6,163 bases of DNA, taken from Dehalococcoidia bacterium. GTDB taxonomy: Bacteria; Chloroflexota; Dehalococcoidia; GIF9; UBA5629. This document shows positions 1 through 4,514 of the stretch, piece after piece. The stretch spans positions 1 through 6,163 of the forward strand of contig DTZC01000032.1 of the NCBI GenBank assembly GCA_012961565.1. Direction: 5' to 3'. The translations under genes and the position numbers were made by a program. The stretch's first letter is position 1. Each line of letters opens with the position of its first letter. Below the pieces are notes generated by a model, which was not told where the DNA came from, did no database searches, and saw only the letters and a program-made list of their open reading frames with translations.

Positions 1-74
1 CGTGTGGATTCCTTGGTTGAGAGGTGATGCCGATGAGCTAGGACGTGCTCGAGCGCTGATTCCGAAGAATTTTC

Positions 75-82
75 AAGGAGGT
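75..82 (+). promoter_or_regulatory. Shine-Dalgarno for the SIMPL gene; upstream leader otherwise featureless
   Basis: AAGGAGGT lies 4 bases before the ATG at 87 and fixes that start. In bases 1-74 I see no convincing promoter. One frame ends in TGA at 25-27 after eight open codons, so the tail of an upstream gene could lie here, but nothing identifies it. Confidence 0.75.
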
Positions 83-86
83 CAAA

Positions 87-884
87 ATGAAGACACGCTA
101 TTTATTCCTCTCCTGTGTAATTCTGGTCGTGGTTATGGTCGGTGCTAGCAGTTGTGTCATTGGCGAAGGCGCAGAGGTATCACCCCCTTCTATATCTGCT
201 CATATGACTATGCCAGAACTGGGTGAACCTTTTAGGATTATCTACAGCCAGCAACAGGTTGGTTTGTGGGTGACCGGCGAAGGGATAGCCATGGCAGTCC
301 CTGATATCGTTTTGCTCAGGCTCGGCATAGAATCCGAGGCAAAGACTGTATCTGAAGCACAGCACAATGCAGCCGAGGCTATGAATAGAGTTATGAAGAC
401 ACTGAAAGCCAGCGGTGTGGCTGAAAGGGATGTGCAAACGCAACAGTTCAGCATCTGCCCAGTGCGGAGATGGATTGAAAGCGAACGTACAGAGGAGATT
501 ATCGGCTTTCGGGTAGCTAATATCGTGGTGGCAAAAATAAGACAGGTGGAAAAGGCTGGTAGTACCATCGATGCTGTGGCTGCAGCTGGTGGTGACCTGA
601 CACGCATTGAGAGTATCAGTTTTAGTGTTGATGATCCAGCACCTTATTACAATGAGGCTCGTGAGGGAGCCGTGAAAGCTGCGATGGCGAAAGCCAAACA
701 GGTAGCCAGCATAGCCAACATCAAGCTGGGCAGAGTGCTCTATATTTCTGAAGGAATATCTCCACCACCTATAGTGAGAGACTACATGACAAAGGCTGAG
801 GGGACAGTTTCTCCACCCACCCCTATCACCCCGGGGGAACTGGAGTTTCGGGTTAAGGTGCAGATGGTCTATGACATTGACTAG
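87..884 (+). CDS. SIMPL-domain (DUF541/YggE-like) exported protein, probable lipoprotein
   Basis: A 265-residue protein of the SIMPL/DUF541 family (relatives: E. coli YggE, Brucella BP26), periplasmic or surface proteins of poorly defined function, some linked to oxidative-stress tolerance and oligomer formation. Residues 1-22 are a signal peptide: basic start (MKTR), then a hydrophobic run. C23 in the sequence GASSC could be a lipidated cysteine, but the lipobox has Ala rather than Leu at -3, so ordinary secretion is also possible. The SIMPL domain spans about residues 58-262. It opens with VTGEGIAMAVPD (62-73), has the typical helix ending in KASGVAERDVQTQQF (107-121), then GFRVANIVVAKIR (140-152) and the conserved second helix around EAREGAVKAAMAKAKQVA (190-207). 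Length fits the family. The ATG is preceded by a perfect AAGGAGGT at 75-82 with a 4-base spacer. Family assignment is secure; the function is not known from sequence. Confidence 0.9.
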   Translation: MKTRYLFLSCVILVVVMVGASSCVIGEGAEVSPPSISAHMTMPELGEPFRIIYSQQQVGLWVTGEGIAMAVPDIVLLRLGIESEAKTVSEAQHNAAEAMNRVMKTLKASGVAERDVQTQQFSICPVRRWIESERTEEIIGFRVANIVVAKIRQVEKAGSTIDAVAAAGGDLTRIESISFSVDDPAPYYNEAREGAVKAAMAKAKQVASIANIKLGRVLYISEGISPPPIVRDYMTKAEGTVSPPTPITPGELEFRVKVQMVYDID

Positions 885-910
885 AAGACAATAGAAGAAT
901 AGGTTCCCGC

Positions 911-978
911 CACTGGAACAACCTCCTGTTTCCATACCAGTGCTGGAGGCAAGAATTTTCCAGCGATGGCGATTTTTT
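911..978 (+). terminator. Tandem hairpins plus T-run after the SIMPL gene, possible terminator
   Basis: Two inverted repeats sit back to back in the 254-base gap after the SIMPL stop. CACTGG (911-916) pairs with CCAGTG (937-942), with an additional AACA/TGTT pairing inside. GCTGGA (942-947) pairs with TCCAGC (959-964). The two share base 942. A run of six T follows at 973-978, but 8 bases after the second stem, which is too far for a textbook intrinsic terminator. It could be an imperfect terminator, an mRNA 3' end stabiliser, or chance. No supported gene lies in 885-1138. Confidence 0.35.
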
Positions 979-1061
979 GGGATGCAGTATGCTTTTTCAG
1001 GTCGAATTAAAGCCAGTTCGAAACTTCGATGGTGTGCATGTTTCCTGAATCTGGACAGGGC

Positions 1062-1091
1062 TTGACATAGTGCTTCAATGAGGCATATCAT
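1062..1091 (+). promoter_or_regulatory. Sigma70-type promoter for the 107-residue gene
   Basis: A perfect -35 TTGACA (1062-1067), an 18-base spacer, and -10 TATCAT (1086-1091, five of six matches to TATAAT). Expected transcription start is about 1098, giving a leader of about 40 bases before the ATG at 1139. This suggests that the 1139 gene is transcribed separately from the SIMPL gene. The call rests on consensus match only. Confidence 0.65.
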
Positions 1092-1138
1092 AAGCAAGGC
1101 AGCTATAGACGGTACGGATATGAGCAGGAGGTCTTGCG

Positions 1139-1462
1139 ATGGCAGATGAAAAGTGGTCACCCAGACCTTATTGCAATGAAGAATTTCTCTCCTTTGACCG
1201 TCTGAAACGAGCAGTTACCAGTAGAGTCTTGGATTGGGCGGAGCATATTATGGGTGAGGAATTCCCATTGACTCCAGAACGGATAAATGAGCTGACCGAT
1301 GCCGAGTGGAAACGGGCCAAGGAGGCACTTAGAGCCTCCCCAGGAGCCCGGGAAGCTTTCCGCAAGTATTTGGAAGGGACAGTTAGTGCCAAGGTGGACA
1401 GCCTGATAAAAGCTGAGAAAGGCGAATTGGGAGCAATGGGGGTTGCTGAAAAAAGCTTGTGA
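1139..1462 (+). CDS. Hypothetical 107-residue helical, charged protein
   Basis: I do not recognise this protein. It has no signal peptide or membrane segment and is rich in Glu, Lys, Arg and Ala, so it should be a soluble, mostly helical cytoplasmic protein. Residues about 16-40 look like one helix with a hydrophobic face (FLSFDRLKRAV, RVLDWAEHIM). TPERINELTDAEWKRAKEALR (45-65) looks like a helix-turn-helix-length pair of helices, followed by a basic/acidic helix about 68-95. There is one Cys (residue 12) and no recognisable catalytic motif. The coding call is supported by AGGAGGT at 1126-1132 with a 6-base spacer, a near-consensus promoter 48 bases upstream of the start codon, and a terminator-like hairpin after the stop. 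It appears to be its own transcription unit. A 103-codon antisense frame at the same place has none of these signals. Confidence 0.75.
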   Translation: MADEKWSPRPYCNEEFLSFDRLKRAVTSRVLDWAEHIMGEEFPLTPERINELTDAEWKRAKEALRASPGAREAFRKYLEGTVSAKVDSLIKAEKGELGAMGVAEKSL

Positions 1463-1465
1463 AGG

Positions 1466-1475
1466 CTGATATCAG
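1466..1475. repeat. 10-bp perfect palindrome CTGATATCAG
   Basis: A perfect 10-bp palindrome begins 4 bases after the stop codon of the 107-residue gene. It could be a protein binding half-site pair or chance; a palindrome without a loop does not make a terminator hairpin. Confidence 0.3.
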
Positions 1476-1493
1476 GCAAAATCAGTTAGTGCT

Positions 1494-1530
1494 GGGGGAG
1501 GAGATTCTGATAGCCTCTCCCTTTTTGTTT
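1494..1530 (+). terminator. Probable rho-independent terminator after the 107-residue gene
   Basis: GGGAGG (1496-1501) pairs with TCTCCC (1516-1521) as five Watson-Crick pairs plus one G-T pair, around a loop of about 14 bases with possible extra pairing inside. It is followed at once by TTTTTGTTT (1522-1530). The position, 34 bases after the stop at 1462, suits an intrinsic terminator. The stem is short, so partial read-through into the next small gene is possible; I see no strong separate promoter for that gene. Confidence 0.6.
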
Positions 1531-1573
1531 ATGAAGACATAGCAAATGCACAACCAGTAGAAGGTCTGCTACT

Positions 1574-1765
1574 ATGGATGAGGAGAAGCTGAAAAAAAGT
1601 CTAGAGATGTTAGACAAACGGCTGGATAACATCGATTCGGTGGTTACAGCACTGGTAGAACGAGTAATGAGACAGCCCGCAACCATCGAAGTCACTTGTC
1701 CTAAGTGTGGAAGCGTTATCCAGATCTTGCTGACTTGCAGCATCAAGACTGCAAGTAAGGGCTAA
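1574..1765 (+). CDS. Small 63-residue protein: helix plus single CxxC knuckle
   Basis: Not recognised as a named family. The N-terminal half (residues 2-35) is a charged amphipathic stretch with leucine/isoleucine spacing that suggests a short coiled coil (LKKSLEMLDKRL, then NIDSVVTALVERVM), which could dimerise. It is followed by TCPKCGSVIQI (41-51), a CxxC zinc-knuckle sequence as in zinc ribbons, and one further Cys at residue 55. A complete zinc ribbon needs a second CxxC, which is absent, so metal binding would need a dimer or may not happen. Start: ATG at 1574 with GAAGG at 1560-1564, 9 bases away; an in-frame TGA at 1532-1534 and no start codon in between rule out a longer form. The 3' end contains an 8-bp inverted repeat. 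The protein is short but its composition is protein-like; moderately sure it is real. Confidence 0.6.
   Translation: MDEEKLKKSLEMLDKRLDNIDSVVTALVERVMRQPATIEVTCPKCGSVIQILLTCSIKTASKG
1733..1756. repeat. Perfect 8-bp inverted repeat in the 3' end of the small CxxC gene
   Basis: ACTTGCAG (1733-1740) and CTGCAAGT (1749-1756) are perfect inverted copies around an 8-base loop, ending 9 bases before the end of the stop codon at 1765. No T-run follows on the plus strand, and on the minus strand the stem is likewise not followed by a T-rich tract, so it is not a standard intrinsic terminator on either strand. It could form an mRNA hairpin over the end of the gene or serve as a dyad binding site. Confidence 0.5.
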
Positions 1766-1827
1766 TCCAATTCTCCGCCCGACTTTGACTGCCAGATTAG
1801 ATCACATTTCACGATATCGGTATGAGG

Positions 1828-1851
1828 CTTCGTGAGTGCTTCAAAACGAAG
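1828..1851. repeat. 6-bp inverted repeat between the convergent genes
   Basis: CTTCGT (1828-1833) and ACGAAG (1846-1851) can form a hairpin with a 12-base loop in the 106-base gap between the convergent small CxxC gene and glnA, ending 21 bases past the glnA stop. There is no T-run on either strand. It may be a weak or rho-assisted 3' end for glnA, but the evidence is thin. The rest of 1766-1871 shows nothing firm except an 8-bp palindrome CGATATCG at 1812-1819. Confidence 0.3.
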
Positions 1852-1871
1852 TTGTCGGCTGGTGCTCAGAG

Positions 1872-3209
1872 CTACAAAAGCGGGAGATAGTTGTTGAGTT
1901 CGTAGTCGGTTACATGTGTGCGGTATCTGTCCCACTCTACCTTTTTGTTCTGGATAAAGCTGACAAAGGCATGTTCGCCTAGAGCCTCTCTAACCAGCTG
2001 GCTTTGCTCGGTGAGAAGTATCGCCTCGTATAAGCTGCCAGGGAGGGTTTCTATGCCTCTTTGTTCTTTCTCTTCCGGGCTCATTTCGAAGACGTTCTCT
2101 TCGGTTGGTGGTGGCGGTTCGTAGCCTTTCCTGATTCCCTCCAAGCCGGCAGCAAGTATAACACTGAAAGCAAGGTAAGGGTTGCACGCAGGGTCTGGGG
2201 ACCTGAGCTCTATTCTGGTAGCAGTTTCCTTCCCCGGTTGATACTCAGGGAGCCTAATCAAATCAGCTCGGTTCCTTCGGGCCCAGGTGATATAGCAGGG
2301 CGCCTCATAGCCAGGAACGAGGCGCTTATAGGAGTTTACCCACTGATTGCACACCGAGGTGATCTCGGCGATATGTTTCAACAAGCCGGCCATGAATCTT
2401 CTGCCTATTTCAGATAGATGGTGCGGAGCATCCTTTTCAAAAAAGGCATTCTTACTACCCTCGAAGAGGGACATGTGAACATGCATGCCGCTGCCATTTA
2501 TTCCATGGACTGGCTTGGGCATAAAGGTGGCATAGGCACCGTGTAGTTGCGCTACCTGCTTTACAACTAAGCGGTAGGTCATCACATTGTCAGCCATGGT
2601 CAGAGCATCGGTGTAGCGTAGGTCTATCTCGTGTTGGCTAGGCGAGACTTCATGGTGGCTGTACTCAACATCAATGCCCATCTCTTCTAAGTAGAGAATT
2701 GTTTCTCTTCTAAGCTCCGTGGCAATCTCCGGCGGTGTCAGGTCAAAGTAGCCTCCTAGGTCTAGGAATTGCGTATCTTCAGAGTTCTTGAAATAAAAAT
2801 ACTCGAGCTCTGGTCCAACATAGAAGGTAAACCCCATCTCAGCGGCTCGCTTCAGGTTTCTCTTCAATATGTACCGGGGATCGCCCTCAAAAGGTTGACC
2901 GCCGGGCCAGTGTATGTCACAGAACATCCTAGCAACACCTTGCTCCTTGGGGCTCCAGGGTATTGTCCGGAAGGTATTCGGGTCAGGCATGGCAATCATG
3001 TCGCTTTCATCGACGCGGGCAAAACCTTGTATGGACGAACCATCGAATCCCATGCCACTGTTTAATGCCTCTTCCAGCTGGTCAGCAGTAATGGCGAAGC
3101 TCTTTAGAAAACCCAGGATATCGGTAAACCATAACCTAATGAATCTAATACCCTGCTCCTTTGTTCTCTTGAGGACATGTTCCTTGGCCTCCTCTATATT
3201 CTTGACCAT
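1872..3209 (-). CDS. glnA: Glutamine synthetase, type I (GS-I-alpha subtype)
   Basis: Cytoplasmic enzyme that makes glutamine from glutamate, ammonia and ATP, normally a dodecamer. At 445 residues it matches the full length of the GS-I-alpha subtype. Visible landmarks: FDGSSIQGF (55-63); metal-site glutamates in GPELEYF (E134, E136) and HHEVSPSQHEID (E187, E194); KPVHGINGSGMHVH (232-245), the ATP-site signature; R296; the ARRNR segment (310-314); E334 in ELRSPDPACNPYLAF. Arg65 (in QGFARVDESD) aligns with the Bacillus Arg62 that mediates glutamine feedback inhibition. The adenylylation site of GS-I-beta enzymes (NLYDLP) is replaced by NVFEMS, with Phe374 for the Tyr, and the beta-type insertion is absent. 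It should therefore be controlled by feedback rather than by adenylylation. The ATG has GGAGGA at 3218-3223 with an 8-base spacer. It has its own promoter and converges on the plus-strand genes. Confidence 0.97.
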   Translation of the reverse strand: MVKNIEEAKEHVLKRTKEQGIRFIRLWFTDILGFLKSFAITADQLEEALNSGMGFDGSSIQGFARVDESDMIAMPDPNTFRTIPWSPKEQGVARMFCDIHWPGGQPFEGDPRYILKRNLKRAAEMGFTFYVGPELEYFYFKNSEDTQFLDLGGYFDLTPPEIATELRRETILYLEEMGIDVEYSHHEVSPSQHEIDLRYTDALTMADNVMTYRLVVKQVAQLHGAYATFMPKPVHGINGSGMHVHMSLFEGSKNAFFEKDAPHHLSEIGRRFMAGLLKHIAEITSVCNQWVNSYKRLVPGYEAPCYITWARRNRADLIRLPEYQPGKETATRIELRSPDPACNPYLAFSVILAAGLEGIRKGYEPPPPTEENVFEMSPEEKEQRGIETLPGSLYEAILLTEQSQLVREALGEHAFVSFIQNKKVEWDRYRTHVTDYELNNYLPLL

Positions 3210-3258
3210 TTCGTAATTCCTCCGTCTCTCCTAAGTGCTGATGTGCTATCTCCGTCGA

Positions 3259-3287
3259 AGTATAGAGCAGGTCAACCATTTATTCAA
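3259..3287 (-). promoter_or_regulatory. Sigma70-type promoter for glnA
   Basis: On the minus strand: -35 TTGAAT (3282-3287), exactly 17 bases, then -10 TATACT (3259-3264). Expected start is about 3252, giving a leader of about 43 bases, too short for a riboswitch or T-box. No sigma54 (TGGCAC-N5-TTGCT) element and no GlnR-like TGTNAN7TNACA box is visible. A second TTGACC lies inside the spacer (3270-3275) but has no good -10 partner. An imperfect dyad, CATATG-CCTA-CATACG, lies just upstream (3291-3306) and could be an operator. Confidence 0.7.
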
Positions 3288-3315
3288 GGACGTATGTAGG
3301 CATATGCTTTGCTGC

Positions 3316-3735
3316 TTATTCCCCTAATAGCTGCAAAATAATCTCTCTGGTCCGGGGGCGGTTGTCAAAGTCGACGATTATGATCTGCTGCCAGGTACCT
3401 AGTGCCATTTTCTTGTTGGTAAAGGGGATGACAAGTGACGGACCCTGGAGAGAAGCCCTCACGTGTGAATATCCATTGCTGTCACCCCATCTGCGGTTGT
3501 GCTGGTAGGTAATATTCTGGGGCACGTTTCGCTCCCACATCTCTTTGAAGTCACTGATGAGACCGTCCTCAAACTCAATAGTGGTTATACCTGCAGTTGA
3601 GCCGGTGACGAAAATAGTTGCTATGCCGTTGCTGAGACCGGAATTGTTGATTTCTCTTGTTATCTCAGGGGTGATGTTAGTCATGTCGCAGTTGCCCTTG
3701 GTGCTGATGCGGATAGTCTTGCTTACTATTGTCAT
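3316..3735 (-). CDS. UPF0047 (YjbQ-family) protein
   Basis: A 139-residue protein of the UPF0047 family, small trimeric beta-rich proteins. E. coli YjbQ shows weak thiamine-phosphate synthase activity when overproduced, but the true role of the family is unsettled. Family marks: GIATIFVTGSTAGITTIEFE (37-56), YQHNRRWGDSNGYSHVRASL (77-96) with H79, D85, N87 and H91, GPSLVIPF (98-105) and the hallmark GTWQQI (113-118), then DFDNRPRTREI. The GSTAGITTIEFE segment differs from the HTSASLTLNEN-type segment of YjbQ as I recall it, so this is the divergent subgroup. Start: an upstream in-frame ATG at 3753 exists, but a perfect AGGAGGT lies inside that extension, 6 bases before the ATG at 3735, and 3735 gives an ATGA overlap with the pyrK stop. 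The gene is therefore translationally coupled to pyrK and last in the carB-pyrK cluster. Confidence 0.9.
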   Translation of the reverse strand: MTIVSKTIRISTKGNCDMTNITPEITREINNSGLSNGIATIFVTGSTAGITTIEFEDGLISDFKEMWERNVPQNITYQHNRRWGDSNGYSHVRASLQGPSLVIPFTNKKMALGTWQQIIIVDFDNRPRTREIILQLLGE

Positions 3736-4505
3736 ATCTTTACCTCCTGCCACAGAATTTCTTCCAGATTGAAAACGGGGCCATCTTTGCAGACCTGTTT
3801 CATACCATATCGGGTCTTTATGCTGCAGCTAAAGCAGGCGCCCAGTCCGCAGCCCATCCTGACTTCGAGCGAGACCTGAACTGGTCTCCTAGCAGGCTGC
3901 TGTTGCATAAGGCTGGCTATTGTCTGGTACATAGCTTTTGGACCGCAGGCAAGAATCTGGTCAGCCCAGTTGAGATGGCGGTAGAGGATATCAGTTGCCA
4001 TGCCTTTTGTGCCATAGCTACCATCCTCAGTGGTAACCAGGACTTCCATGCCGGGCGGTAGGTATTCTGTGGGATAAAGCAACTCTTTAGTCCGGGCGCC
4101 GAGGAGAAGTCTTGGTGACTTGTTTTGCTTCAGTGCTTGCTGGGCGAGGAATGCCAAGGGGGCAATTCCTATGCCACCGGCTACCAGCAGCAGGTTTCTG
4201 GAGGCTGGTTCAATAGTGAAGTTATTGCCTAGAGGTCCCAGTAGATCCAGCCTTTCCCCTTTCTGGCGCTGAGACAGCCATAGCGTACCTTGACCTACCA
4301 CTTGGAAGAAAAGCAGAAGGTAGCCAGAGTCAGTCACTTGGTGAATGCTAATGGGGCGGCGAAGTATGAGGCTGTCCCCACATTTTATGGTAATGAACTG
4401 ACCGGCGTCGGCATCAGCAGCAATATCTGGGGCTTCGAGACAGAGGAGGTGGTGACTAGGTATAATCTCAGAATTCGAAACTATAGTAGCCCAGACCTGC
4501 TTCAA
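3732..4505 (-). CDS. pyrK: Dihydroorotate dehydrogenase electron-transfer subunit (PyrK type)
   Basis: A 257-residue flavin/iron-sulfur subunit that takes electrons from the PyrD catalytic subunit of class 1B dihydroorotate dehydrogenase and passes them to NAD+, in pyrimidine synthesis. Order of parts: an N-terminal FAD-binding barrel with GQFITI (35-40) and the flavin motif RRPIS (49-53); the nucleotide-binding half with VAGGIGIAPL (108-117) and CGPKAMY (187-193); a C-terminal [2Fe-2S] site C219-x4-C224-x2-C227-x11-C239, the PyrK spacing. Length is normal for the family. The start is TTG at 4505: the next codon upstream but one is the carB stop, in the same frame, and the N-terminus KQVWATIVSN is what PyrK proteins begin with. 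No clear Shine-Dalgarno precedes it, so initiation probably depends on ribosomes finishing carB. PyrD itself is not in the window. Some relatives serve other oxidoreductases; the carB link favours PyrK. Confidence 0.92.
   Translation of the reverse strand: MKQVWATIVSNSEIIPSHHLLCLEAPDIAADADAGQFITIKCGDSLILRRPISIHQVTDSGYLLLFFQVVGQGTLWLSQRQKGERLDLLGPLGNNFTIEPASRNLLLVAGGIGIAPLAFLAQQALKQNKSPRLLLGARTKELLYPTEYLPPGMEVLVTTEDGSYGTKGMATDILYRHLNWADQILACGPKAMYQTIASLMQQQPARRPVQVSLEVRMGCGLGACFSCSIKTRYGMKQVCKDGPVFNLEEILWQEVKI
3742..3748 (-). promoter_or_regulatory. Shine-Dalgarno that fixes the UPF0047 start
   Basis: AGGAGGT, read on the minus strand, lies within the last codons of pyrK, 6 bases upstream of the ATG at 3735. 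It excludes the longer reading that starts at 3753, since that start would lie upstream of this site. Confidence 0.85.
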
Positions 4506-4514
4506 TTTTCAATT
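4501..4514 (-). repeat. Perfect 7-bp tandem repeat spanning the carB stop and pyrK start
   Basis: On the minus strand AATTGAA occurs twice in direct succession. The first copy holds the carB stop TGA, the second the pyrK TTG start. With one copy, the TTG would overlap the carB TGA as TTGA, like the ATGA overlap at the other end of pyrK. Confidence 0.85.

Noticed and set aside
1..151. Open frame from base 2 to a TAG at 149-151 as the tail of an upstream gene
   Set aside because: It would overlap the signal-peptide coding region of the SIMPL gene by more than 60 bases; an end at TGA 25-27 in another frame is as likely, and neither can be identified.
982..1065. 27-residue open frame in the gap before the 107-residue gene
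   Set aside because: No ribosome binding site and no recognisable product; it ends inside the -35 element of the next promoter.
180..1160. 326-codon open frame on the minus strand across the SIMPL gene and the following gap
   Set aside because: It is antisense to a clear SIMPL-family gene. Its product is rich in Cys, His and Ser with no family features, and it crosses the promoter of the next gene.
1168..1479. 103-codon minus-strand frame opposite the 107-residue gene
   Set aside because: The plus-strand frame has the promoter, ribosome site and terminator; the antisense product has shadow-like Ser/Arg composition.
1486..1746. 86-codon minus-strand frame over the terminator and small CxxC gene
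   Set aside because: Low-complexity Ser/Leu composition and no start signals; it covers a terminator-like hairpin.
2061..2417. Plus-strand open frames opposite glnA, here and at 1918-2124, 2769-3065 and 2914-3216
   Set aside because: All are antisense to a fully conserved glutamine synthetase gene and look like shadows.
3736..3753. Longer UPF0047 start at 3753
   Set aside because: The perfect AGGAGGT lies inside this extension and the ATG at 3735 makes an ATGA overlap with pyrK.
3729..4061. Plus-strand open frames opposite pyrK and carB, here and at 4290-4526, 5397-5705 and 5710-5931
   Set aside because: Antisense shadows of strongly conserved genes, with no ribosome site or recognisable product.
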